Below, one piece after another: positions 22,401-33,339 of a stretch of DNA of 64,000 nucleotides; position 1 is the stretch's first letter; each line of letters opens with the position of its first letter. Under the pieces are notes generated by a model. The model saw nothing but the letters and a program-made list of their open reading frames with translations. It ran no database searches and was not told the origin of the DNA. The stretch is from the NCBI GenBank assembly GCA_947579665.1, contig OX388343.1, positions 100,631,657-100,695,656 on the forward strand, in the 5' to 3' direction. Made by a program: the position numbers and the translations under genes. Source of the DNA: Sympetrum striolatum (Eukaryota > Arthropoda > Insecta > Odonata > Libellulidae).

Positions 22401-22849
22401 TCAGCGAATGTGTAAAATTCAATTATTAAATATATTTATTATATCTAACGACGTGCAGAGTTTCAAATATCCATGTTATCGGGAAAGGATCCAGAAAAAA
22501 TCACCAAAATCGCCGCAATGCATTTTAAACGGCCGATTTTTGCCCCGACCTAGCATCGAACCATGGACCATATTCGGCGATGTCTTTCTGTTTTACGTTG
22601 GAGTTGCACGGCTTATAGCGATCCCTCGAATTTCATTTCTCTACTTTTCCGGGAAGTGCACCAAAAAAATTTTCGAAAATCCCCGCCATGTATCCTTATG
22701 AAGAAAATCGCGACTTTGGGGCCTTCTGGAATCGAACCCATGACACCGAGGTTCAAAGTCGCAATTTTTCTGGTGGTTACACGTTATGGCCAATGCGTCG
22801 TAAATATTTCAGGTCAATGCCGCTTATGGTTTAGGCTGTGAATTAGTAT

Positions 22850-22850
22850 C

Positions 22851-22890
<40 letters not shown>

Positions 22891-22893
22891 ATA
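22850..22893. repeat. (ATCT)n microsatellite in unit 3
   Basis: About ten ATCT repeats near the end of the third higher-order unit. The matching tract in unit 4 is at 24043-24090. Confidence 0.85.
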
Positions 22894-24042
22894 GGTATAT
22901 CCATGAATGAATCCGGAGAAGCATCTATATATAATAGATATGAATGAATCCGGAGAAGCATCTATATATAACGAGTAAAATGTAGCTTGCATACTGCAAG
23001 CAGATCGACAACACTAATTTCATGTCGGCATCATATCGGGAAGGCCGTCAAAAGAGAAAAAAAAGGATTGAAAAAATTCTTAAAAAACACTGCAATTTAA
23101 TCGTCTGGCATCGAACCTGGGTCTTAATGGTGAACTTACTATGCAGCACAACAGAAAATCACCATCTCTTACTATGTGTGAAAATTCAAGCAGATATATT
23201 GGCTCCAACTGCCTCAAACGACGTCCTACTTTTCAATAATGTAATGGCTCTCTGGATTCGAACCAAGGACGATTTATGAAATTTAAAACACCTTTTTGAA
23301 ATGTATCTATGTTCTCTATCTATATGCCTAATTTCATGTTTTTATATTATTGTGAAGGGGTTTAAATTAATTCTTAAAAATCGGTTAATTTACTGATTGC
23401 AGAGACACCTGGTGTCGAACCCAGGAAATATTGGTAGCTGTGAATAGACAGTATGACTTATTAGGACTTCATCTTATTTCATACAAAGTTTGAAGTATTT
23501 ATCATACCGGGAAGTGCCTAAAACGTTTTTCGTTTATCTCCATAAGAAATGCATGGAGGAATGTAAATGGCTCTCTGGGATCGAACCAAGGACCATCAGC
23601 GAATGTGTAAAATTCAATTATTAAATATATTTATTATATCTAACGACGTGCAGAGTTTCAAATATCCATGTTATCGGGAAAGGATCCAGAAAAAATCACC
23701 AAAATCGCCGCAATGCATTTTAAACGGCCGATTTTTGCCCCGACCTAGCATCGAACCATGGACCATATTCGGCGATGTCTTTCTGTTTTACGTTGGAGTT
23801 GCACGGCTTATAGCGATCCCTCGAATTTCATTTCTCTACTTTTCCGGGAAGTGCACCAAAAAAATTTTCGAAAATCCCCGCCATGTATCCTTATGAAGAA
23901 AATCGCGACTTTGGGGCCTTCTGGAATCGAACCCATGACACCGAGGTTCAAAGTCGCAATTTTTCTGGTGGTTACACGTTATGGCCAATGCGTCGTAAAT
24001 ATTTCAGGTCAATGCCGCTTATGGTTTAGGCTGTGAATTAGT

Positions 24043-24045
24043 ATC

Positions 24046-24089
<44 letters not shown>

Positions 24090-24090
24090 A
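24043..24090. repeat. (ATCT)n microsatellite in unit 4
   Basis: Counterpart of 22850-22893 in the fourth unit, with a similar repeat number. Confidence 0.85.
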
Positions 24091-24139
24091 TAGGTATATC
24101 CATGAATGAATCCGGAGAAGCATCTATATATAATAGATA

Positions 24140-25799
24140 TGGTTCTGATGATTGTAGCGGATCATTCAAATTTTAATATCAATAACCTCATAAAAGCCAG
24201 TAAATATCAACTTACAATGGGAAATATAACGTATTTATAATGCAACAATAATCAACGAACAAAAACGATGATGATTCACGTTTCGACAGATCTGTTGAGA
24301 TTAACTCGAGGTTAAGGAATTATGGAGATGGAACAAGTTGTAAATGCAACAGTAGCCGTCTTGTCAAACCGTAGAAAAACCAAGGGACTGTTCTTAAACT
24401 CATCAAGAATTGATAATCTATCGAAGTAATCAGACAAAGATCATCGATGTAGACAGTAAATCATCAGATGGGTGTATTTAAAACCGTGCCATACGCATAT
24501 AGCTAGTTATAACAGTTGAAGAACGAATTGTGGTGGCGTGTTTCCTTGGCGGTTAATGTCGTTAGTGTTGTTAGCCAAGCTTTGCTTCACTTATTTTAGT
24601 GTATACCCGTAAATTCCTCAGTGGAAGTGAGAATTTTCATATCAATAAGGATTAAGATATAGATGTCAATGTTTGACAAACGAATTTGTGTAAAAATCGT
24701 GTGGTTTAACAATTTTAGTGCTGTTTGGCGGTTTGTGTGAATAGTGAGAACGTTTGGCGGTTCCATATGTGTATTCGTGTTTAACTATAAAATGGCATGT
24801 ATATAATTTTAAAATTTTCGTGACGTTTGACAGCTCGCGTGATTTGTGACAATTCTTGTTGAATATGTTTTTGTGTTAGTAAACAAAAAAATACCATAGC
24901 ATAATTTCCTGTGGTAAAATTTCACTACCTTTCCTGTTTTTACTTTGTTTTCCTGCTGAATAGAGTGATGGAATGTGATGTGTGTGAAATGTTTGTTCGA
25001 GTATAATTAATGGTAAAATTTCACTTTACCTAATTAATAATATAGTCATTCAGCTGATAATTGATTTAGATTGTTTCCTTTTATTGATATTCATCGTGTT
25101 TTCAAATACCTTGGATATGTCACGAAAGGTCACTGAGGCATCTCCAAGACATCTTGCTAGACATTCGAGATATCTCTGAGATGTGTTTCTGCTATGTGGG
25201 TAGCTGTTTAATTAAAAGTAAGGGATTATGAAAACGTTTGTTTGTTTGTCCGTAGGGAAATTTGATGTGTGATCGGAAAGTATTATTGTTAAGAATGCAT
25301 CATTCAGCTGAAAAGAGAATTCATAGCTACCTAGTTTAATTAATGGAAAGGGCTTATGAAGACTTGTTAAATTTCCGATGTTACCTGGTATTTTTCAAAT
25401 TAATCAACGAAAACTGGAGGTATATTATACATATGTTAAAGAGATTTCAAATTATACTTCGTTAACATACTATTGTAACACTTACAAAGTGAAGCCATTG
25501 ATTTCTTTTATTTACTAATGAGAACGTTATTTTATTCAAACCCATGTATAATATCCCGTGTTTTCGTGGATTATTTTGTGAAAAACTCAGTATTATCTGG
25601 AATATAACGAGCGTTCGAAAGATTTACAGGAAAATGTGTACTGCATATTTTCGAGCAATTTTAACCAAAATGTTGACAGCACATTGCTAGCGCAATTTTA
25701 CCCGGCAAAAATTGGGTACCCAAAATATGATATACGCATATTAAAAATTTTTCACTGAAATGCTTCAAGCATGTTGTGATCACAAATTGTGCTACTAGG
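24140..25799. other. Right part of the 6.8 kb insertion, no gene recognised
   Basis: No frame of convincing length or family was seen. TTTGGCGGTT-like motifs recur near 24725-24760. TCTGCTATGTGGG at about 25188-25200 matches the end of the element at 42684-45301, so a solo end or nested fragment of that family is probably present. The region ends in the inverted CCTAGTAGCAC terminus. Confidence 0.45.
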
Positions 25800-28290
25800 G
25801 GAGCCTTTCTTGGCTCATCTGTTAGTTCCTGGTTTTAAATTGTTGTTTGGTATACTTATGTTAATATTATATGCTCTGATTTTAACAACATATATATACA
25901 AAATATTAAGCAAGGCATAGAAAGTGTGAAATCATTTAATATAATTTTTTCCCCACTTATAAGAAGTCACTTAAAAATGGTCCTTAAGTCTCAATTTATA
26001 GACAAACTCTCTCTTTGGAGCTACAGCCCTATGTCAGCCTCCACTTCTCTTTCTTCACCCTTTCATCTTCCTCATGTCCTCTATGAATTAGCCATCTCAA
26101 TCTGGACCTTCCTCTCCGTCTAGTGGCATACAGTCTCCCTTCTATCACCATTGCTGTTTCATGCATCTTTTCTGCATGGTCAAACCATTATATTCTCTAA
26201 GATTTTACGAACCTAACTACATCTTCCCCGGTTCATAATTGTCTTCAACTCCTCTTTGGTTCTCCTTTTCCATAATCCATTTTCAATAACAGGTCCACAT
26301 GTTCTCTGCAATATTCTGCTTTCAAATCTTACCAGGGCCATACTTTTGTGTGATTTTGTGTTTCCATTTTCATGCTCCATAGGTTACTACCTGTCTGGTG
26401 ATTGATTTATATATTTGTATTTAAGTGTTTCTGTTTATTAACTTCCCATTGAGCATCTTCATATTTTCACTGCAAGTTTAATTCTTTGCTTGTATTCTTT
26501 CGTGTATTCATATTATGCATTTTTGGAAGTTATATATTCTAGATATTTGAACTCTTCCACACCTTCATATTTTGTGTTCTTTCTCCAACTCCTGGGTGAC
26601 TCTAGGTTTGATGAGTTCATAAGCATATATTTAGTTTTACTGGTATTAACTATCAATCCCATGTTGCTTGCTTCTTTCTCTTTATTTGTTAAGTATTGTT
26701 CCTTTTCGATCTATTTTTTTCTTCAACTTTGTTTAATCCTAGAGTAAACTGTGTGGTCATCTCTTTGCTTTATCCCAGTGCAGAATTCAAATCCATTTTA
26801 TATTTGATTATGTATTTTTACTTTAGCCATGCTCTTCTTCAATGTTATTTGAATCAAAATAGTAAATAGTTATTTTTCAAAGTTATTTCCACCCATATAT
26901 TAGGATGGTGTTCCACACAGTTAAAGCTTCCTTGATTGCTTTCAAAATAGTTATTTTGGATGGAATGTCCATATCCTCCATTGCTTCTCAGACTTTGATC
27001 CTGTTTATGCTATCAAATGTTTGTCTAAAATCTACAAGAGCATATGCAGTTAAACATTATGATCATAGAATTTATCTAAAATTTGTCTGATTACAAATAG
27101 TTGCTATTATGTAGTACTATTGGATCTACTCCCACACTGATATTCTCCAATTATCCTTTCAGTCTTTCTTTTATCATTCTGGAGAGTATTCTATATATAA
27201 CAGTATTATCCATCTATATTTCTTGAGAATCAGATTTTTTCCCTTTCTATATTTTGGGCTTAGGATTCCCATGCTCAACCCTTCTGGCATTTTTCTGTTT
27301 CCTATATTATACAACTATGTTTATGTATAGCTCATCATTTTGTCACTCATTGTATCTCCTCCATAATTTACTAGCTCTGCTGCCATATTTTCTTCCTTTG
27401 AGCTTTATTATTTTTTAACTATTGTATGCATTTTTCAATTTTCTTTCTAGTGGGTTTAATTCTGAGCAAGTTTCCTCTATATTTGATTCTTTCCTTAGCC
27501 TGTCATTTTCCTCAGTTTTTACTCTCTTCTTTACAGAGAAGTTCTTTGAAATATTCTACCAAACTTTTCAAAACTTTATACTCTTCTTGGACTACATTTT
27601 ATTCCATATTTTTAAATCCTTCCATTCTTGGTTAGTATCCTCTTTTCACCTTTTCTAGAACTTCGTAGAACTATCTCTGTTCATTCTGTTTGGTGTATTC
27701 TTCTATATTCTGTAGCTGTTCTTCATTTTCTACTTTTTCCTGCATATCCTATTTGCTTCCTTCCTGATTTCTTGGTACCTTTCAGTGTTCATTCTGGTTT
27801 CTTTCCTTATCAACCTTTCTCTAGCTTTATTCTTCTCCTGTATAATTTGGGCACACTTGTTGTCAAACCAATCAGCATGTATTATTCTCTTGTTTTCTCC
27901 AATTGAATCTTTCTCAGCTTCTTTGATTGGTTTTGCTATTTTTCCATTCTTTTTCTTTATTTATTTTATAATTTTTTTCATCGGCTGTTGGTTTGCATTT
28001 TAATAGCTAAGACTTTTTGGTTTTGCTGCTTGACTTCCTTGTCTTCATTTAACTAATCTGTGTCCCATATTCTGTTAACCATCTCTGGGCCTTTTTCTGT
28101 TTTAATTATTTTCTTCCTTAGGCTTACTTCAAATAGTTAATGATCCGAGTTGCAGTTTGGCCCTTTGCAGCTTCTTATGTCTATATCCGTTAATTATCCG
28201 TTATTCCTCAAATTTCGCAGCTTTTCCTCAGCTTAGAATTTGCTTGAAATTGCGTATCTCCTTGCAACATCTACTTAATTATTCTTCAAT
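25800..28290 (-). pseudogene. RTE-like non-LTR retroelement, block 2 (uninterrupted copy)
   Basis: Same decayed minus-strand element as 5700-7165 plus 10670-11600, but without the I/Jockey-like insertion: the two parts meet at about 27320-27350. Readable pieces include WFDNKCAQ and KLEEIQ-like linker (27800-27870), VDFRQTFDSINR (about 27000-27040), KYMLMNSS and VEEFKYLEYITS (about 26540-26640), and a damaged RGRSRLRWLIHR near 26090-26130. Stops in every frame show it is dead. It serves as the empty-site reference for the I/Jockey-like insertions. Confidence 0.6.
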
Positions 28291-28479
28291 TACTTGTTCT
28301 ACTTATAAGATTTTATAAAAATAACTGTATGATATATTTTACCATTTATAGCTCTTCGATAGTTGAATAAATAGTTTGAAAGAAATTACTTGGTTCCATT
28401 TTTGTATATTAAGATATTTCTAATTTTTTCTTGCGCTTTAGTAAAAAATTTCTATTTCAACATTAAGGAAGCTCTTGTG

Positions 28480-29345
28480 AAATCGATGATTATTGTAGAA
28501 TGAGAAACTTGACCTCTCTGAATATAACCCTTTTCCCGGTGCCCTTATGGACCTCCAAAAAATACATAAAGAAGACATCCTTATCTTCCCAGTGGTTTCC
28601 AACATTTCTTCTCCGTGTCATAAGCTGGCCACTGAATTTAATCATTTAATTGCAAATTTAAATGATTTTATGCCTTTACATTGTGTGAGAAACTTAGTGG
28701 AATTTGCACGTAAAGTGAAAGACTTGAAATTTCCTAACAATGCAAAACTCTTTCGATGTTTATAACTCTTTTACCAGAGTTCTTTGTGTCTGTTGCTTAG
28801 TTGGAAAGGTTACTAAAAAGGAACAATTCGGAGGAAGTAGTTACTAGTAACCTGTTGTCGTTGGTGAATGTGTGTTTAAAGAAAACTTTTTTTCAGTTCC
28901 ACAGTGGTTTTTATGAACAAAAAGATGGTCTTACCAACAGCTAATACAGAAACTGTGTAATTCAAATTCCCATTTGATGAAATTTATTTTATGCCGGTTT
29001 TGGTACGTTAATCATATCTTTTATTTTTGGGTTGGGAAATACCGAGTACTCTCTTCCTTCATCTCTATCCTGGATTGTATCTATCTTAGTATTTCATTTT
29101 TCCATGATATTGAAACTAATAATACCTTGAACTATATTGACCTCACCCTACGTCTAGTTAATCAAAAATCGAATTCAATGTTTATAATTATATTATTATA
29201 CAGAAAATCAACTTATACTAACAGTTCCATCCCCTTTACTTCCAATCACCACTACTCACATAAGCTCGCCGCTTTTCACTGCCTTATCCACAGACTATTT
29301 AATATTTTCTTTATCTACTATAAATTTACTTCGCGAGCTCAAAAC
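28480..29345 (+). pseudogene. Penelope-like reverse transcriptase, type B block 1
   Basis: Plus strand, frameshifted. MDLQKIHKED (28547) corresponds to the LPKIHK motif. It is followed by FPVVSNISSPCHKLA, ARKVKDLKFPNNAKL, a gap of decayed palm sequence, RFWYVNHIFYFW (where the family has RYVDDTF), and finally NYIDLTLRLVNQKSN...IILLYRKSTYTNS...SHKLAAF, the usual Penelope C-terminal RT region. The catalytic YVDD reads YVNH, so activity is lost. A GIY-YIG domain follows at 29570-29875, as expected for Penelope-like retroelements. Confidence 0.75.
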
Positions 29346-29569
29346 TATTAAAGAAATAGCTGTTGCAAATGGTTATCCACCTACTTAAATAAATAAATAG
29401 TTTCAACGGAAAGAAAGACGCATCATCGACAATCGAATTTTTCCTCTTGCATCCCAATCTCTGATGGATTCCCCACGACGTGTTGTCCATCCGTTTTAAG
29501 ATAGTATTTCGTATAAACTTGCCAATTGCTTCAAAATATTCAATATTGTTCCAGTTTTTCGAAATAATA

Positions 29570-29875
29570 ATAACTTAAGGAAATTTTTATGTCTTCAAAA
29601 CGACAATGTAAAACGTTTTTATAAATCCGGCGTCTATAAAATAATTTGCAACACTTGCAAATCTCTCTACATCCGTCGTGCTTCCCTAAATTTTAAAGTT
29701 TACATTAAAGAGCAGTTCAATGCATTCATCATTGCTTCACCTTATTCCGACTTTGCGAAATCCCTTAACGTAAACAAACATTCCAGCAGTTTTTCGCCCG
29801 ACATTTTCCATTTTGAAGATAATGATAAACACATTCGAACAATTAGAGATTATTCGATACTTTCTATCACCTAAT
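29570..29875 (+). pseudogene. Penelope GIY-YIG endonuclease remnant, block B1
   Basis: Encodes KRFYKSGVYKIICNTCKSLY followed by IRRASLNFKVYIKEQFNAF and then NVNKHSSSF. The pattern GVYKI.C..C...YI....NF...I.E matches the GIY-YIG domain of Penelope-like elements. The second half of the signature is damaged (YIRR instead of YIGQT), and the catalytic Arg/Glu region is only partly kept. A near-identical copy lies at 51490-51740. Confidence 0.7.
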
Positions 29876-29891
29876 TCCTCTCTCACAGAGA

Positions 29892-30117
29892 TTATTCGAT
29901 ACTTTGTATAAACCTAATTGCTCTCTCAGTAATGAATATCTTTTTCAAATCCCCTCTCCTCAACCTCAACATTGTCAATAGCTTAATTTCACCTGGAATT
30001 GCTTCTCCGAAACAAATGTTTTTCTTTGAAGTAACTGATTCTATTATTCGTAACAATTTAAAAACATTTTCCTTTGACATGCGTGTAAAATTCCGGAATA
30101 CATTTACATCATGCTGA
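29892..30117 (-). pseudogene. PIF/Harbinger (HARBI1-like) transposase N-terminal fragment, block B1
   Basis: On the minus strand: DVNVFRNFTRMSKENVFKLL, then a KKNICFGEAIPGEIKLLTML-like stretch and RLRRGD. HARBI1-type proteins have a FR.F.RM....F..LL segment, then K.DT..R.AI...E.L..TLR. The similarity stops near 29895, before any DDE catalytic residue, so only the N-terminal region survives. The sister copy at 51811-52035 keeps FREAIPAEIK and is slightly less damaged. It overlaps the 3' side of the Penelope remnant on the opposite strand. Confidence 0.55.
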
Positions 30118-30985
30118 GGTTCTCATACGGTCTTATCTTTCCAATATAATAGTATGAATGTTAAGTACAACAAACGGCTCAGTCGTCGGGGTAACACTGT
30201 TTGTTAACTCATACAAAATCCTGCGTATTTTCCGTCTTTTTCCTTCAAATTCTCGTATTCGGAATCTTCATTCGATTTTCTTTCTTCTGGTCTTCAACTC
30301 GACTTCGTACGACCATTATTTCTCATTTCATTCCGTAAAAGAAAAAATGTCTGCAATCGATTAAAACGAACTATACGTGCATTTCTCAAACGAGAGACGA
30401 TTTGAGTCGTGTAGAGTCGAACCAAGGATACTCTGAACACACTAAATTTACTAATATGTAACACTCCATTGGACCTTTGAAACAACTCCCATATAATTTA
30501 TAATCCCATCCTATGCTTGGAAGAGCACGGAATTAATGTTCGAACCGTTCTCCCGTGTATTTCTAACGGGAGATACATAAATATGTATACACATCGGTGA
30601 GTATAATATAAGATTATGACATTGTAACTTTAAACGCCTTTTAAGTAGAGATGCTCTTTACTGTATAACGTTGAATACTCTAATCTCGACTACCGTTCGA
30701 CGAGTATTCCTCAAATTTTATTAAATTACGTAAAATAATACCAAAAGGTCACTATTCAAGAATAAATCTCATCTTATTGGGAAAAAACTTTAAAACTCTG
30801 ACATTGACATTTCTTTTCTTTGATTGAAATCAAATTCTTCCCCTCTTTGTAAAAACAAGTTCGAATTTTTTAATTTTTCGATCGTGAACGGCTCCTTAAT
30901 GTTGTTGAAATAAGCAATTTTGTATTTCAATTTCGGCTGGATATCGTTTGAGTAGGCCAATGCCCATATCCTAACGCTTTTTTAA
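30118..30985. other. Block-B region 3' of Penelope, no gene recognised
   Basis: Shared with 52036-52930. Short frames only. GTCGAACCAAGGATACTCTG at about 30416-30436 resembles the core of the array monomers, as an isolated occurrence. CGTTCGACGAGTATTCCTC and neighbours are conserved in the sister block without a coding frame. Confidence 0.4.
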
Positions 30986-30989
30986 AATA

Positions 30990-31970
30990 TAAATTTTCAA
31001 CTTAGTGAGGGCATTTTGCATCTTATTTATGTATATTCTTCAAAGACATTTTACGTTTAAAATAAAAATACATTCATTTATATGGCTTTTAAAATTCGTA
31101 ACGTTTGAGCTAATATTTTCAAGATGAAAATTCCAGAACTTTAGCAAATACACGATTATCTTTGGGCATCCATTTTGCATCTTATTTACCTTTATTCATC
31201 ATAGATATTTTACAGTTGAAACAACAAGTTCTATCTAGTTGTATATAGTTGTCAAATTCGTATCGCTTGAGCAAATAATTTCCCGGAAAAAATTCCCAGA
31301 AATTACGCTTTAATAAATTATATACGATTATCTTCGGGCGGCCATTTTGCTTTTTATTTTTACATGTTCTTCAAAGACATTTTACGGCTTAAAAATGGAA
31401 GGGTACATCTACGTTGGTTGTGAAATTCATATCGTTGGAAGGAATTGTTTCTGATATAAAAATTCCAGGACATGCATGTATATTATAATCATCATTCATT
31501 TATGTGTCCATATGATTATTTATGAATTTATTATTAATATATATGTATAAGTTGTTAAAATGAACGATTCCTTTTATTTTTCAACGTCGGCTGGAAAATA
31601 TAAGCAGGACAATGTAGAACCTCGAAAGCTTTTTTTTAAAATAAAATTTCACCTCTGAGCGGCCATTTTCCATCTCATTTAATAGTATTCTTGAAAGTTA
31701 TTTTACAGATAAAACAAGAATATATTCATCTATATTGGTCATATGATTCGTATGGTTTGAACCAATAATTTCCGAGATAATAATTCCATAACTTTAGCGA
31801 ATACACGATTATCTTTCGATCTTATTTATAAATGTTCTTCAAATATATTTTACGAGTGAAACAAGAACTATATTGGTCATCTATATTGGTTGTAATATTC
31901 GTATCGTTTGGATGAATCATTTTTAGATAAATATTCTGAAGTTTTAGCATATGTATATCAGACCATTGAA
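30990..31970. repeat. Degenerate minisatellite of about 160 bp, block B1
   Basis: About six diverged tandem units, each with CCATTTTGCATCTTATTTA, then TTCTTCAAAGACATTTTACG, a CGTATCGTTTGA-like segment, and ACACGATTATCTTCGGGC. Unit starts lie near 31012, 31171, 31342, (about 31500, poorly preserved), 31660 and 31821. The same array occurs at 52940-53925. Confidence 0.7.
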
Positions 31971-32039
31971 GGTGTGTGTATACACTTAACGTGGAATGGG
32001 TTGTCATCATCATAGAGAAATCATAGCATCTGATAAAGG

Positions 32040-32115
32040 CGTTTCAAGTCCGCACTCAAAAAAACCGCTTTCTTATTTTTGGCCAGCTTTTTTCGATTGT
32101 AGCCCACTGTGCGAC
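32040..32115 (+). repeat. Dispersed repeat beginning GTCCGCACTCAAAAAA
   Basis: GTCCGCACTCAAAAAAAC, TTATTTTTGGCCAGC and CGATTGTAGCCCA recur at 54130-54215 (inverted) and 54655-54725 (direct). The family is unknown. Confidence 0.5.
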
Positions 32116-32138
32116 GTCGGAGGATACAGGTAATTCTC

Positions 32139-32265
32139 GTAGTAGTAATGTTAAAAATGCTTCGACAGCTTAGGTCATTTCGCACATTGGCTCCCATCGG
32201 GAATCGAACCCGGGTTCGCTTTCACCAAAAGCAATCGCGCTGTCAATATGACTATCTTGGGACCC
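32139..32265 (-). repeat. tRNA-derived SINE (family SINE-B), 5'-complete copy
   Basis: Minus strand: GGGTCCCAAGATAGTCATAT (A-box region), CCCGGGTTCGATTCCCG (perfect T-arm/B-box), GGGAGCC closing the acceptor-like stem, then the body AATGTGCGAAATGACCTAAG and a short (ACT)n tail. It matches the fresher copy at 34312-34446. Possible target duplication AATTC only. Confidence 0.75.
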
Positions 32266-32274
32266 AATTCAAGT

Positions 32275-32855
32275 AATTATTATTGTAGTCATTCTACGTA
32301 ATATTCTATCTAACTATTGTACGTAAAATATCTTATTTGTGAACTCTATGTCGCGTTCTCAATTACATATGAGATATGAAGTCAATTTAGGACAAGTAAT
32401 TAATCTCAGCTTTCTCTCCCTTTTGCAGACGTTGCCAAATCTTTTTCTTTAATTAAAATTCAAGAAACTAAGTGGATTTCATTGTGGTAATTTCTCTTTA
32501 TAGAACTACAGGTTTCATCATAATCTGTAAATCTTTTGTGTTAGAGAACATATCCGTCGTATTCCCGCCCCCTTTTGTTATAATCGAGGCAAAAATACTG
32601 GGTACTAACTGTGACATTTGTACATACGATGACATTTTTACCGTGGTAATTTTACAGTGGCATTTTTACCTGACTTGATAATCTATAAAAAAGTAATTTA
32701 CGAAATGAAAGTTAATAATATTTGTACAAAATAAAGCAAGGAAAAATTGTCACCAGATAACTATAATAAGTTAAGTAATTCTGTATGAAATGCTACTGTA
32801 AATTCGAAGATTTCCGCAGCGATCGGTTGTTCCCATGATGTCTTTCCACCGCAAT
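32275..32855. other. No gene recognised
   Basis: AT-rich sequence with short closed frames only. A short direct repeat (TTCTACGTAATATTCTATC and TTGTACGTAAAATATC) occurs near 32290-32330. Confidence 0.4.
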
Positions 32856-32859
32856 GACT

Positions 32860-32925
32860 GAGGCTCTGAAGCGACGATGTTTCGCCTAAGCTGCAGTAGG
32901 CTTCCTCAGGTCGAAGATTATAAGG
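32860..32925 (-). ncRNA. Candidate hammerhead-ribozyme-like core
   Basis: On the minus strand CTGAGGA (32903-32909; pattern CTGANGA) is followed by an AGCC...GGC stem II around CTGCAG, then GAAAC (32879-32883), three bases, and GTC (32873-32875). This is the order of the hammerhead core. Penelope-like elements and retrozymes are known to carry such motifs with a very short stem III. Stem I pairing is poor (CGAC against GTCG is an alternative), so catalytic competence is doubtful. Confidence 0.3.
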
Positions 32926-33339
32926 GCATTCTTAATAAATAGATAATAAGTTCAATAGATAATAAGTTCATTTTGCTGTTTCATAAGAATAAATTGCCAT
33001 TTAAATAAGTAAAGTAATAGTGAAGGAAAGGGTAAATTGCACGTAAGGGCATGCACGCAGGAAAAATCCCAAGGAAAAGCGGACTTGAGAAAAGTCTGAC
33101 TGGGGCGGGATTTTTTTAATAAATATGTTTATTTTCCTCAAATATATTTACAACTAAATAAATGCAACTTTTCCAAACATTCGAGATACATTTTGCTTTG
33201 TAGCAGCTTAATGAAACAATATATCAATTTCAACTCCAAAACAATTTTTTTATATCAATCCTCGTAACCATATTTTAAAATTTTCGTTTTCTCCCTCCAG
33301 CTTATCTTTAACTTTTATTTGAAAGTTTTCCCATTTCCC

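Larger units (their letters stand above)
19455..24139. repeat. Higher-order tandem array of monomers with tRNA T-arm-like cores
   Basis: Four higher-order units start with CGAGTAAAATG at 19455, 20633, 21777 and 22972 (periods about 1178, 1144 and 1195 bp). Each starts with the hairpin GCTTGCA-TAC-TGCAAGC and contains six monomers of about 150-175 bp. Every monomer has a core such as TGGGATCGAACCAAGGACC, TGGTGTCGAACCCAGG or TAGCATCGAACCCAGG. The complement, GGTTCGAT, resembles a Pol III B-box, and CCTGG..CCAGG around it can form a T-arm-like stem. Units are separated by GAATCCGGAGAAGC and ATCT/TATA microsatellites. Units 3 and 4 look almost identical, implying recent duplication. Short frames inside are not genes. 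Confidence 0.8.
18970..25799. mobile_element. 6.8 kb insertion with CCTAGTAGCAC inverted ends, carrying a tandem array
   Basis: The uninterrupted block (5685-5715 and 37131-37165) reads from GGATAAGG straight into GAGCCTTTCTTGG. Here the two parts are 6.8 kb apart. The insert begins CCTAGTAGCACA and ends with the inverse, TGTGCTACTAGG; both ends also carry an ATGCTT..AGCATTT motif just inside. A 2-4 bp target duplication (GTGA/GGGA) is possible but unclear. Contents: about 480 bp of left flank with CGATGGAT repeats, the array at 19455-24139, then about 1.66 kb without genes. No transposase was recognised. It may be a large non-autonomous DNA element or nested elements. Confidence 0.6.

Noticed and set aside
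21827..24036. Pairs of identical 85-, 92- and 109-codon open frames
   Set aside because: They are identical because the higher-order units are duplicated. They run through the satellite monomers in several frames and resemble no protein.
19455..24139. Array of regularly spaced similar repeats, considered as a CRISPR array or tRNA gene cluster
   Set aside because: The repeats are long, diverged monomers with no short constant repeat and unique spacers. Only the T-arm-like core is conserved; no acceptor or anticodon stems were found, so they are not tRNA genes.
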